A model generated the notes under the pieces. The model was not told the DNA's origin. It did not search any database and saw nothing but the letters and a program-made list of their open reading frames with translations. From Chengkuizengella sediminis (GTDB taxonomy: Bacteria; Bacillota; Bacilli; Paenibacillales; KCTC-33759), in assembly GCF_010078385.1 (NCBI RefSeq), contig NZ_SIJC01000004.1, positions 62,001-126,000 on the forward strand: a DNA stretch of 64,000 nucleotides, given 5' to 3'. The translations under genes and the position numbers were made by a program. Shown piece after piece: positions 7,832 through 15,852 of the stretch (position 1 is the stretch's first letter; each line of letters begins with the position of its first letter).

Positions 7832-7966
7832 AGCATCCAACAACAAGAAAAAAGTATAAAAGCCCTACGTGAAGTAGATCCTTCAGTTAGAGCCATGCAA
7901 GTGCACAATTTTAACACTAGGTACACACGTCCAGTCAAAACAACATTTCAACTCATACAATATTAA
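7832..7966 (+). other. Open 44-codon stretch without start codon, possible gene relic
   Basis: Between the hisS2 promoter and the Cys-rich gene, one frame stays open for 44 codons, preceded by a stop codon and ending in TAA. It has a reasonable amino-acid mix (it contains KALREVDPSVRAM) but no start codon or ribosome-binding site at its head. It may be the decayed 3' end of a gene or chance. No family is recognised. The rest of 7708-7989 shows no other clear feature. Confidence 0.2.
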
Positions 7967-7989
7967 AAACCTATAAAGGACGTGTAAAC

Positions 7990-8469
7990 ATGGGTTTCTT
8001 TGATGACTCTATCTGTGATTGTTGTGTTTACCCGATGCAATGTGTTTTGGAACAGTTGGTAGGTGAGACTTTATCTTCTTTAGGTACTTTTATCAATATC
8101 TTAAGTGACGTTACAATAGATGAGGTTACAGACTTTATAGCATTTACATCAGAAGGAAGGATTCCAATATGTCAAATTACATTTATACGCCTAATACCTA
8201 CTGAGCAACTTAAATTGAAACCAATTCGTAAAAGTAAAGGAGGGTGTGCTTGTTGCGAAGATCCGACAACTAATTTGTTAAGTAGCTTTAAAGGGAAAGA
8301 TGTAACAGTTATACCACTTCCACCAGAAGGTTTTATTCTAACTGGAACTGTTTTTGATGTAGGTGAAGGAATTGTAAATTTAAATAATTTGTTCTATATA
8401 TCCACATGTGCAATAACTAGGGTAGTCCTCAATAAAACACTCCCCCACCAACTACCTAAGCCAGTCTGA
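7990..8469 (+). CDS. Cysteine-rich hypothetical protein, possible spore-surface protein
   Basis: This 159-residue protein has no recognised enzyme domain. It starts with a cysteine cluster (CDCCVYPMQC) and has a second cluster, CACCE, near residue 92, separated by a hydrophobic, threonine-rich stretch (LSDVTIDEVTDF). Such short proteins with CDCC.CPMQC openings occur in Bacillales spore formers, and a role in spore coat or exosporium is a guess from composition and size. It has a good ribosome-binding site (AAAGGAC, 8 bases from ATG) and no signal peptide. It stands alone. Confidence 0.55.
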   Translation: MGFFDDSICDCCVYPMQCVLEQLVGETLSSLGTFINILSDVTIDEVTDFIAFTSEGRIPICQITFIRLIPTEQLKLKPIRKSKGGCACCEDPTTNLLSSFKGKDVTVIPLPPEGFILTGTVFDVGEGIVNLNNLFYISTCAITRVVLNKTLPHQLPKPV

Positions 8470-8823
8470 GAAACTATATCAACTTATTCTTATCGCTCTT
8501 ATAAACCGTAACATATAATGAGTAAGTACCAATACAATTGCAGTTCCTGTAGCAAAACTATGTAGATAACCTCACTATTTATGTAGTGTAGTTTTTTAAA
8601 AATATGTACTTGCTCTAGGATACCCGTCCAATCAAAGTAGATTCTCTTTATATAGTTTATAATTAGTGTAATGAATTTCGAATATGAGGGTTTTACCTAC
8701 CACCCTATACCAACTATTGTAATACCTCTAATATACCACTATCTTCCAAGTGAAGATCATAATATTTAAAATTTGAAGGGGTTCCTCTCTTTTCAATCAA
8801 TATACAGAATTGGAGTTGTATAA
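8470..8823. other. 354-base intergenic stretch, weak terminator only
   Basis: No coding frame of note is seen. A small hairpin (CACTA at 8573-8577 with TAGTG at 8584-8588) followed by GTTTTTT (8591-8597) may terminate the Cys-rich gene. No riboswitch or repeat is recognised in the rest. Confidence 0.4.
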
Positions 8824-9660
8824 ATGGAAACATGGAATAGAAAACTAGTAAATACCACACGAGGCGTATTTGAGATTTTTGAAAAAGGGAATGGTGAGCC
8901 GCTTTGTATCACCCATTTATACTCAGAATTTAATGAAACAGGTGATTATTTTGCCGATACGTATACAGAAACTAACAGAGTGATTTTGGTCAATTTGAGA
9001 GAAGCAGGGGACTCAGAAAAATCTGAACATGCACATGAATTAAGTATGTTAGAGACTGTATTTGACTTAGAGGCTATTAGAAAGTGTTTAAATATAAAGC
9101 AATGGGGTTTTGCAGGTCATTCAACAGGAGGAATTCTTGCTTTAGTTTATGGAATTTATTTTTCAAGCAGCCTTAAAAATCTTGTGATCGTTGGTGCAGC
9201 AGCAAGAGATTATATGACTTTTTCAAAGAATTGTATTTATCATGCAGAACATCCTTTGTTTCATAAAATGCAGGAACTCATTGAATTATTAAAACAGCCC
9301 AATCTCACAGCAGAAGCTAGAAAAAAAATTTCTATAGAAAGAACAAAATTATCTCTAGTTAAACCTGAAAAATATGAAGCATATTTCAATAAAAATATCA
9401 CTAAAAAAATGTCTGGAGTTCGTATGGACTTTTTTGCGAGAGAAATGCAATTATTGGATGTGACTAAAAAATTAAAACTTATTACCGTTCCAACTTTAAT
9501 TATGTGTGGGAAATACGATGTACAATGCCCTTTAGAATATTCTATTGAAATGGATCAATTGATATCAGATTCAAAACTCATCATTTTTGAACATAGTAAT
9601 CACTATCCGTTTCTAGAGGAGAAAGAATTATTTTTAAAGGAAATAAACTTCTATATTTAA
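8824..9660 (+). CDS. Alpha/beta hydrolase, proline-iminopeptidase-like
   Basis: This 278-residue cytoplasmic protein has the alpha/beta hydrolase layout: nucleophile elbow GHSTGG at about residue 98, acid in MCGKYDVQCP (about 231) and histidine in EHSNHYPFLEE (about 258). A helical cap lies between residues 125 and 215. The order and the CGKYD..CP wording resemble proline iminopeptidase and related non-specific hydrolases. It has an ATG with TTGGAG 8 bases upstream and no signal peptide. It is followed by a strong bidirectional terminator. The substrate is unknown. Confidence 0.8.
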   Translation: METWNRKLVNTTRGVFEIFEKGNGEPLCITHLYSEFNETGDYFADTYTETNRVILVNLREAGDSEKSEHAHELSMLETVFDLEAIRKCLNIKQWGFAGHSTGGILALVYGIYFSSSLKNLVIVGAAARDYMTFSKNCIYHAEHPLFHKMQELIELLKQPNLTAEARKKISIERTKLSLVKPEKYEAYFNKNITKKMSGVRMDFFAREMQLLDVTKKLKLITVPTLIMCGKYDVQCPLEYSIEMDQLISDSKLIIFEHSNHYPFLEEKELFLKEINFYI

Positions 9661-9681
9661 GATCAAAATAAGTAACTTAAT

Positions 9682-9715
9682 ACAGCCATCGAACTTTAAT
9701 TCGTTCGATGGCTGT
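9682..9715. terminator. Bidirectional terminator at 9.7 kb
   Basis: A perfect 13-bp inverted repeat (ACAGCCATCGAAC with its complement) with an 8-nt loop lies between the convergent hydrolase gene and the minus-strand five-gene cluster. A TTTCTTTTATTTT tract follows on the plus strand. Confidence 0.85.
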
Positions 9716-9720
9716 TTCTT

Positions 9721-10356
9721 TTATTTTAAAGGATAGACAACTTCAATTCCTTCTTCATTTTTCAGGCTCTTATAATACCAATAGTTATGATCGGCACCGT
9801 GAATACATAAAATTCTTTTGCCAGCATATTTTTTTGCAGCATTTTTTACTCTTGCAACCATTATATAATGTCTAGCATTCCATCTTATATTTTGAAGCTC
9901 TGGGTTAACACCATGTAACCACTCATACAATTTCTCTGTCACTTTATCATATCCAGGGGAATTGAATGGAATATTACCTTTATGTACAGTTTCAAACTGT
10001 TTTTCAGTCCATCTATCTAATTCCGCTTCAAGCTGTTCTCTTGTTTCAGGATCAAATTTATCAAAAGGTCCTTCAACAAATACATCTTCTTCAAACCAAT
10101 TGACTGGAACAAATTGTATCCCTTTTTCTTTACATAACGGAAAAATCAAATTCGGATACTCATCCTGTGTTTCCTTAAGAATACCATGTGGATCACCTTC
10201 TTTTAAAAACAATTCCCAGCTAAGTGGATGAACTTCACCACAGATCACATCTGGATTAAACTCTAATATAAGCTCTTTTATTAATGAGAGAGTACCATTA
10301 TATTTTTCTTGTAATTCTAAACTATGAGTCATACCTAAAATACCTACTACAGTCAT
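9721..10356 (-). CDS. Unknown protein A of a tandem paralogous pair (TIKI/TraB-like?)
   Basis: This 211-residue protein is clearly related to the next gene upstream. Shared marks are an N-terminal GILGMTH, then FNPDVICGE, LIFPLC, WFEEDVF, IPFNS, EWLHGVNP and a C-terminal RILCIHGADHNY followed by PL at the end. A glycine-histidine opening, a PD.ICGE strand and a late G-(A)-(D/E)-H resemble the layout of the TIKI/TraB/EreA superfamily, some of which are metalloproteases, but this is a pattern impression only. There is no signal peptide or membrane segment. The start has AAGGAG 9 bases upstream. It is probably co-transcribed as the last gene of the cluster. Confidence 0.6.
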   Translation of the reverse strand: MTVVGILGMTHSLELQEKYNGTLSLIKELILEFNPDVICGEVHPLSWELFLKEGDPHGILKETQDEYPNLIFPLCKEKGIQFVPVNWFEEDVFVEGPFDKFDPETREQLEAELDRWTEKQFETVHKGNIPFNSPGYDKVTEKLYEWLHGVNPELQNIRWNARHYIMVARVKNAAKKYAGKRILCIHGADHNYWYYKSLKNEEGIEVVYPLK

Positions 10357-10385
10357 GAACGTGATCTCCTTTTACAAAAAAAATT

Positions 10386-11015
10386 CTATCCCAACAGAGG
10401 AAATTCCACTTTCAACCCTTCATCATGAAATGCTTTTAAAAAAATATAACAATGCTCTGCACCAACCGTCACAAGTATTCTCTTTCCTTTATTTTTTTTC
10501 ACAATCTTATTAATATTATCTATCATTACTTTATTCCTATAATCCCAGATTACCTGTTGAACATCTGGGTTTACTTTTCTTAACCATTCTTGTTTATCTT
10601 CTATTAGTCTATTAAGTTGATGAGAATTAAATGGGATAAGGTCAGTTTTTGTCTCTTCAAACATTTTTTCATATTTCTCAGATAAAATAAAGATTAGTTC
10701 TCCTTGCTCTTCTTCAGAGTAAGGGGCGAAGTGGTCTAATGTTACATGATCCTCTTCAAAGAAATCGATCGGAAAAAATTTAATATGTGCTTGTTCACAT
10801 AAAGGGATGATCAATCTTCTATATTCATCTGGTCCAAGATATCCTTTGTATGATTTATCCTTCTTATATTGACTCCAATCCTGCTCTCGAATTTCACCAC
10901 AAATGATATCAGGTGCAAATTGAAAGATTTTTTCTTCCATTAAACTCAGAGGAAAATTTACTTCTTTTCTAATTTCATCATTATGTAACGTTCCTAATAA
11001 ACCTATAGTCGCCAT
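10386..11015 (-). CDS. Unknown protein B of a tandem paralogous pair (TIKI/TraB-like?)
   Basis: This 209-residue cytoplasmic protein is the paralogue of the adjacent downstream gene, 29 bases away. It keeps GLLGTLH at the N-terminus, FAPDIICGE, LIIPLC, FFEEDH, IPFNS, EWLRKVNP and RILVTVGAEHCY near the C-terminus. The conserved histidines, Glu in ICGE and the acidic pair EED are candidates for a metal or catalytic site. Similar end-to-end length and conserved spacing show tandem duplication followed by divergence (roughly one third identity by eye). No characterised family can be named with confidence. Confidence 0.6.
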   Translation of the reverse strand: MATIGLLGTLHNDEIRKEVNFPLSLMEEKIFQFAPDIICGEIREQDWSQYKKDKSYKGYLGPDEYRRLIIPLCEQAHIKFFPIDFFEEDHVTLDHFAPYSEEEQGELIFILSEKYEKMFEETKTDLIPFNSHQLNRLIEDKQEWLRKVNPDVQQVIWDYRNKVMIDNINKIVKKNKGKRILVTVGAEHCYIFLKAFHDEGLKVEFPLLG

Positions 11016-11075
11016 CTTTGTTCACCCTACAATACTTTTTTATTTTACTATCATAAAATCTAAATAGGGAACTTA

Positions 11076-11306
11076 CTAAAATATTTTTTTAACCACTTTA
11101 ATAAATACACTTGTAGATATAACAGAAATTGGAATCAAAAGCAGAATGAGCAGTGGGAGCAACCACGGCGTTGTAGAATTAATAGATACATAATTATCAA
11201 AATAGGGTATAAAAGAATTAAGAATCTGTCCTAAAACCTTCCAATAAAAAGCTAAAAAAATAGCAGCAATTATATTAAACAATATAATTCTAACAATCCT
11301 TAACAC
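11076..11306 (-). CDS. Small two-helix membrane protein
   Basis: This peptide of about 76 residues has two hydrophobic segments (IILFNIIAAIFLAFYW and a LLPLLILLLIPISVIST region) joined by a short polar loop and ending in KVVKKIF. A GTG start at 11306 is preferred because AAGGAG sits 8 bases upstream. A longer open frame back to 11366 would overlap the kinase gene and has no ribosome-binding site. It lies inside the same-strand cluster between the kinase gene and the tandem paralogues. No function is recognised. Confidence 0.55.
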   Translation of the reverse strand: MLRIVRIILFNIIAAIFLAFYWKVLGQILNSFIPYFDNYVSINSTTPWLLPLLILLLIPISVISTSVFIKVVKKIF

Positions 11307-11349
11307 TTTAACATCTCCTTTGAAAAAAACGATAATACAGATTAGTTCC

Positions 11350-11886
11350 TTAAATTGCGAATTCATCCTCCAAATATCTAATTACATCGTTTATATAAGT
11401 ATCAAGTGGTAGAGAAGAATCAACCGTAAGAGTTTTTGTGTTAGATGGTTTTGTACTATTCATTAAACAATCCTTAAACCTCTCCTCAGATTGTGTCTGC
11501 TGAATTTGACTTCTCATCCTTTTTCTACTTTTTAGTCTATGATTGATTTCATTCATATCCTCTATATAACATTCAACGTATTTATATTTAACATTGTGTT
11601 TCTTACTCAGTGCTAGAGCTCTTTCTACCATTTCTGTATAAAAACAAGGACTATCTAGTATTACGCTATGACCTTGGGATAAATGAAAATCAATCAAAGA
11701 CCAATCAATGTTGTATGATACTTCACCTAGATTCTTTTCATCAATATTTATCTTATTTAAAGACTTCATTAACGCTGACTTTACAATATCGTGGTCAATA
11801 ATAACTGCACTTGTTTCTTTACCTATTTGTCTTGCAAGAGTTGACTTTCCTGACCCTGGAAAACCTGACATTTGTAAAAAGAACAT
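11350..11886 (-). CDS. P-loop kinase of the AAA_33 / zeta-toxin-like group
   Basis: This 178-residue nucleotide-binding protein has Walker A GFPGSGKST at residues 8-16, an aspartate pair in IIDHDIVKSAL (substrate side), VILDSPCF as Walker B-like strand and an arginine-rich lid SRKRMRSQ. This is the layout of small ATP-dependent kinases (AAA_33) that phosphorylate small molecules, including antibiotics, sugars and nucleosides. It lacks a signal peptide. It starts 27 bases after the ceramidase-like gene, so it is likely translated from the same mRNA. The substrate is unknown. Confidence 0.8.
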   Translation of the reverse strand: MFFLQMSGFPGSGKSTLARQIGKETSAVIIDHDIVKSALMKSLNKINIDEKNLGEVSYNIDWSLIDFHLSQGHSVILDSPCFYTEMVERALALSKKHNVKYKYVECYIEDMNEINHRLKSRKRMRSQIQQTQSEERFKDCLMNSTKPSNTKTLTVDSSLPLDTYINDVIRYLEDEFAI

Positions 11887-11913
11887 GTATGAACACCTTC
11901 TTCAATACTTAAA

Positions 11914-13191
11914 TTATTGTGACTCTCCACCAAAGTTATTTTTAAAATAAGATATGATGCGATCTTCTGTTTCTTTTTCTAAAGGCAACAATCTACCAAA
12001 TACTGCTCCATAAACCACTGGGTTCCAATCTACTTCGTATCCTCCAAAAGCAAATTCTTCTTTGCTAGGTAAGTATCCTGTGTAACCGTTTGTATAACCT
12101 CCAAAGAAAAATAAATTGTTATTTAACTTTTCACTTATTTTTAACGCTGTTTCTGCAAAAATCTCAGCGGGAAAACCTGAAATAAAAGCTTTACCTATTT
12201 GGAAAGTTTGAATCTCCATCGAAAGCAATTGGTAAAATAGATCATTTTTCAGTTCATTTTTTATTTCAGCTAGCCATTTACTAGTATCTACACCCCAATT
12301 TTTCATAGCTTCTCTAGCTAAATTTTCAGCCTTTTGATAGCTAGATAGTTTTATCGTTTGAAACGGGAGTTCATTAGATTGAAACCTAATTAATATATCG
12401 CTTTCTATTTTTATTTTTGGAATTTTACTTTTCACTTTTTCCACAACAAGGTTTGCAATATAAGACAACTCTTTTGGCTGTCCTCTCCACCGAGGGTTTA
12501 TATTTCCTGCTGCTCCAATGCTTGTTAATATTGGACAACCCAGAATTTTCTCTAGATGGGTACTTATCCATCCAGGTAGATCACCCGAAATTTGTAGGTT
12601 ATCTCCCTTTAATACATTTGCGTGAACACCTATTCTCAAGAAGACCCCAAACAAGTTTTTTGAATCTCTATTCACTACTTTTAAGATGGGTACTCTATGA
12701 TCAACAGGTCCTTTTTCATTATCTCCCATCACTGCATAACCATTCTGATGAATTCTTCTATTTACACCAACCTTGCACTCTATTGTTTCCCAACCTATTT
12801 CTGCAGGCTCTAAGTGATGTAAAGCCTCACGAATAGACTTATGTACGCTCGTTTCCACAGATTCACAATAATGATTCACTCTTTTGTCATCACTAATCGT
12901 TGTTGGCGCTGAATGGGTATGCGTAAAACACACCATGATTTGAGCAAGGGTGAGTTTCAGTTCATACGCTATTTGTTTACGAATTTTTTTAGTAAAATCA
13001 ACTGTAAATCCAACATTCTCAATCGTTACGATCACAAGTGTGATATTGTTTTTTTTCATCATCATTGTTCTACAATATAATCTATCTAATATTCCGGTAG
13101 AATCACTAGGGCGATGATACCCCATTAAAGGAATATTCCCAACAGGTGAAATATCTACTTTTGAAAAACCTACATAAAGATTATCATTCAT
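11914..13191 (-). CDS. Neutral/alkaline ceramidase-like hydrolase
   Basis: This 425-residue protein resembles the N-terminal catalytic domain of neutral/alkaline non-lysosomal ceramidase. The opening VGFSKVDISPVGNIPLMGY, the zinc-site motif FTHTHSAP (about residues 96-103), a later IGVHANVL histidine and GFPAEIFAE, GYTNGYTGYLPS near the end are all features of that family. Classical ceramidases are about 650 residues and secreted, but this one lacks a signal peptide and the C-terminal immunoglobulin-like domain. It belongs to the shorter bacterial homologues, often annotated only as hypothetical, so true ceramide hydrolysis is uncertain. It is the first gene of the minus-strand cluster. Confidence 0.75.
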   Translation of the reverse strand: MNDNLYVGFSKVDISPVGNIPLMGYHRPSDSTGILDRLYCRTMMMKKNNITLVIVTIENVGFTVDFTKKIRKQIAYELKLTLAQIMVCFTHTHSAPTTISDDKRVNHYCESVETSVHKSIREALHHLEPAEIGWETIECKVGVNRRIHQNGYAVMGDNEKGPVDHRVPILKVVNRDSKNLFGVFLRIGVHANVLKGDNLQISGDLPGWISTHLEKILGCPILTSIGAAGNINPRWRGQPKELSYIANLVVEKVKSKIPKIKIESDILIRFQSNELPFQTIKLSSYQKAENLAREAMKNWGVDTSKWLAEIKNELKNDLFYQLLSMEIQTFQIGKAFISGFPAEIFAETALKISEKLNNNLFFFGGYTNGYTGYLPSKEEFAFGGYEVDWNPVVYGAVFGRLLPLEKETEDRIISYFKNNFGGESQ

Positions 13192-13314
13192 TTTTAGTCC
13201 CCCTATTATTTTAATACATCATCTTTAGTTTAATAATAAGGGGTAACTACCAGCAGCAATTTCAACATTTTCAATAACCTCACTAGCTATGTATTTTAAG
13301 AACAGTAAAACTAT

Positions 13315-13851
13315 TCATGCATTCACTATCCACTCTTCATAATGTTGGACATTAATATCTAACTTTTTACTGCTTAACCATTCAAAGGCTTTCAAAATCA
13401 ATGGAGATGCATTTTCCACTGAAACCTCTTCTTTTCTTATCCATTGTGCACCAAGTGAATCTTGTCCTTCGAATATAACTGGACTACTAAAAACGTCACT
13501 AGTATTTTCAACCTCATAAAAGACAGCGATATGATGGACATGGTTAAATTCTTTCCATTTCCAAGGTAACATAAAGTCACACGTTCCTATATTTTGTTTG
13601 ATTTCAATAGTAAGTCCAGTTTCCTCTAAAAATTCTCTTTTCATAGCTGATACTAAACTTTCCCCATCTTCTAAACTTCCTCCTGGAAGATCAAAACGAT
13701 TGATATAAGGTCCAGCATTTTTATTGATAACAAGTAACTTGTCCTCTTTTACACAGATCCCATAGACACCAAAAGCACGATGGAATTTTTTTGTATTCAA
13801 TCTTTTCATCCCCCAATGACTATAAAGTTTACAAACCACTTGAATTTTCAA
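13315..13851 (-). CDS. NUDIX hydrolase
   Basis: This 178-residue protein holds a complete Nudix box, GGSLEDGESLVSAMKREFLEETGL, given here as its key residues G-x5-E-x7-REF-x-EE-x-G. It hydrolyses a nucleoside diphosphate linked to another moiety, using Mg2+ bound by the REFxEE glutamates. The chosen TTG start at 13851 has AGAGGA 6 bases upstream; an internal ATG at 13809 has its G-run immediately adjacent and is less likely. It is a single cytoplasmic gene, same strand as the next Nudix gene upstream but with a gap of 58 bases. The substrate is unknown. Confidence 0.85.
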   Translation of the reverse strand: MKIQVVCKLYSHWGMKRLNTKKFHRAFGVYGICVKEDKLLVINKNAGPYINRFDLPGGSLEDGESLVSAMKREFLEETGLTIEIKQNIGTCDFMLPWKWKEFNHVHHIAVFYEVENTSDVFSSPVIFEGQDSLGAQWIRKEEVSVENASPLILKAFEWLSSKKLDINVQHYEEWIVNA

Positions 13852-13909
13852 TTTTGTTCCTCTGGATTATTGAAGCCAAATACTTTTGTAGGAGGAAAGA
13901 TCTAATTAA

Positions 13910-14677
13910 TTATCTTTCCTCTTTTACCTCAAACCTTTGAATAAGTTCGTATGGTCTAACCTTACATGCTTCATATGGTAAATAATGTGGCTCCATTGCA
14001 TCAATTACTCTAATTCTAAAATGTTCTCTTGTGATGTATTGTTCTACGTTTTCTTTTGTTATTTTCATCGTTTCATTTTCAGCTATGGTAGGTTTACCTG
14101 AGACATACTCTCCTCTAAATACCACACTAAAAATACCATTCGTTATATTTTGATATATCCCTGTAATCCCAAATAAGTTGGCTTTGATTCCTGTTTCTTC
14201 TAACACCTCTCTAAGTACTGCTTGATCTAATGTTTCACCTTCTTCAACTTGACCCCCGGGTATTTCCATTGTGTCAGAACGATCCTTATTTCGTACAAGT
14301 AACAGATCCCCATTTTCGTTTGTAATATATGCACTAACAGCAACGATCTGCTTTGGAGGTTGATATGAATCTGGGTATGCAGTTGATGTTAAAAAGTCTT
14401 GTTTGCTTTCTATGTAAATATCACCTAACTCCTGTCTTCTTTTTCGTGTTTTTTGATGAAGCTCACTATTTCTGATTTTTTCTTCTATACTTTCATAATG
14501 CGCCATACTTCTATATTCCCAGATCGCCACAATTTCATCTTCCGTTTCATTCACCCAACGCCCTACTAATTTTGCTCCATGGTTCATTTGGTTAGGGTAT
14601 AAATAGGTATGGAAAAAATCATTAAATTCCGCTAAAAGTTCAGGTTTAATCTTGTAAGTTTTCCTTCTAAAAATCAT
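13910..14677 (-). CDS. NIPSNAP-like domain fused to a NUDIX hydrolase
   Basis: Residues 1-95 look like a NIPSNAP/dimeric alpha-beta barrel domain (RRKTYKIKPELLAEFNDFF, then AIWEYRSMAHYESIEEKIR). Residues 105-230 are a Nudix domain with box GGQVEEGE...REVLEETG containing the metal-binding REVLEE glutamates. The N-terminal domain may serve dimerisation or binding of a small ligand, and the C-terminal domain should hydrolyse a nucleotide derivative. The start has AAGGAG upstream. It is probably cytoplasmic and may be co-transcribed with the following Nudix gene 58 bases downstream. Confidence 0.8.
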   Translation of the reverse strand: MIFRRKTYKIKPELLAEFNDFFHTYLYPNQMNHGAKLVGRWVNETEDEIVAIWEYRSMAHYESIEEKIRNSELHQKTRKRRQELGDIYIESKQDFLTSTAYPDSYQPPKQIVAVSAYITNENGDLLLVRNKDRSDTMEIPGGQVEEGETLDQAVLREVLEETGIKANLFGITGIYQNITNGIFSVVFRGEYVSGKPTIAENETMKITKENVEQYITREHFRIRVIDAMEPHYLPYEACKVRPYELIQRFEVKEER

Positions 14678-14815
14678 ATTTATATCCTCTCCTTAAAATT
14701 AGCTATTCATATAAAAGAACTTTGTTCAAAATATAATACTTTAATTTAAATCAAGACTGGGAAACAGAAAATTCAATAGTTGAAGCTCCGTTATCCCCTA
14801 TGAACATTTGACACC

Positions 14816-15265
14816 CTATAACTCTTTGACCACAGCCATCTCCTTACCAAATCGATCACCTTTGTCAACAAAACCTAAACTGGCATAAAGTTGATGAGCC
14901 CCTAAATTTTCTGGATGGTAACCTACAATGATTTTATTTGCATTCGGTAATTTTGATATTTCATCTATCATTAACTTAGTAGCTTTTTTGCCAATTCCTT
15001 TTCCTTGAAAGTTCTTATCTACCATAATCCGATATACCCAGTAGCCATCCAGTTCTTCTTTCACCGAATTAAACATAAGGAAACCAACTGTTTTACCTTC
15101 CATTTGAATAACGTAAGGTTTTAATGTAGGTTCAAATTTAGATTGAGCTATAGATACGGCATTAGATTCTATAAACTTTGTTTGATCTTCTGAAACTTCT
15201 AACGTACAACATTCATACCAATTGTCAGCATTTAATTCTATAATTGTTACTTTTTCGTTATTCAT
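14816..15265 (-). CDS. GNAT acetyltransferase, BltD-like (spermine/spermidine type)
   Basis: This 149-residue acetyltransferase resembles Bacillus BltD/PaiA-like polyamine acetyltransferases: WYECCTLEVSEDQTKFIESN at the N-terminus, VGFLMFN, then YRIMVDKNFQGKGIGKKA with the acetyl-CoA loop QGKGIG, and GYHPENLGAHQLYASLGF. It should transfer acetyl from acetyl-CoA to a small amine. The start has GAGGAG 7 bases upstream. It is a single gene, followed on its own strand by unrelated Nudix genes. Confidence 0.8.
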   Translation of the reverse strand: MNNEKVTIIELNADNWYECCTLEVSEDQTKFIESNAVSIAQSKFEPTLKPYVIQMEGKTVGFLMFNSVKEELDGYWVYRIMVDKNFQGKGIGKKATKLMIDEISKLPNANKIIVGYHPENLGAHQLYASLGFVDKGDRFGKEMAVVKEL

Positions 15266-15541
15266 GATTTTCTCCTCGTCGTGGGTGATTCAAAAAGGCT
15301 GCGAAATACACCTTTCAATCTAATCAAATTATTAACTAGGATTGGAAAGCCATTATTCCTCTGCAGTGATATTGACTGTTTTGAAACACATATCTAATTT
15401 TTAAAATTTGTTTTTATGGACAATTTATCTATTGATATTTTATCACCTTTTATAAAGATAGGATAAATTTTGAATATTTCAACTTTTTTTAATGGGAATA
15501 TAAATTAAATATATTTATAAATTCTTAAATTAAATAAAACA

Positions 15542-15572
15542 GCCTTTCCTCGATTGAAAACCGAAAAAAGGC
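15542..15572 (-). terminator. Possible terminator hairpin
   Basis: GCCTTT and AAAGGC arms pair around a loop that includes complementary TCG/CGA, followed on the minus strand by TGTTTTATTT. It lies about 280 bases beyond the stop of the metallopeptidase gene, so it may end that transcript. The rest of 15266-15633 shows no gene. Confidence 0.35.
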
Positions 15573-15633
15573 AACAACAACTAATATTATTTTTAATTTC
15601 GATTGATTATCTACTTAACTAGTTTAAAATAAA

Positions 15634-15819
15634 GGTATTTCGTGGTCTTATAACCCACATTTAAACGATTATTTTTTTATAGCGGTATTTGGTGGTCTTA
15701 TTTTTGTCATTTTCGCCAATTTTGATCTCATTCATAGGATTTCAGCTAATTTAAGACCATAAAATACCGCTATTCAACCCAACACCTTACAAATATACAG
15801 TTTAAGACCACTAATTCCC
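15634..15819. repeat. Nested inverted-repeat element, four copies of a 17-mer
   Basis: Two direct copies of GGTATTT(C/G)GTGGTCTTA (15634-15650 and 15684-15700) are followed by two inverted copies (15752-15768 and 15803-15819). The two inner copies extend to about 21 bases (TAGCGGTATTT...GGTCTTA). Spacing between copies is 33 and 34 bases on the two sides, so the block is nearly symmetrical over 186 bases. No coding frame runs through it. It looks like a small palindromic intergenic repeat (MITE- or REP-like). Confidence 0.7.
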
Positions 15820-15852
15820 TCTATTTCTGAAACTCAAGAATCATAAAGAGAT

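Noticed and set aside
11076-11366. 96-codon version of the small membrane protein
   Set aside because: The extra N-terminal codons overlap the kinase gene and have no ribosome-binding site; the GTG at 11306 is better placed.
12417-12836. 139-codon plus-strand frame inside the ceramidase-like gene
   Set aside because: It lacks a ribosome-binding site and lies fully opposite a conserved coding region.
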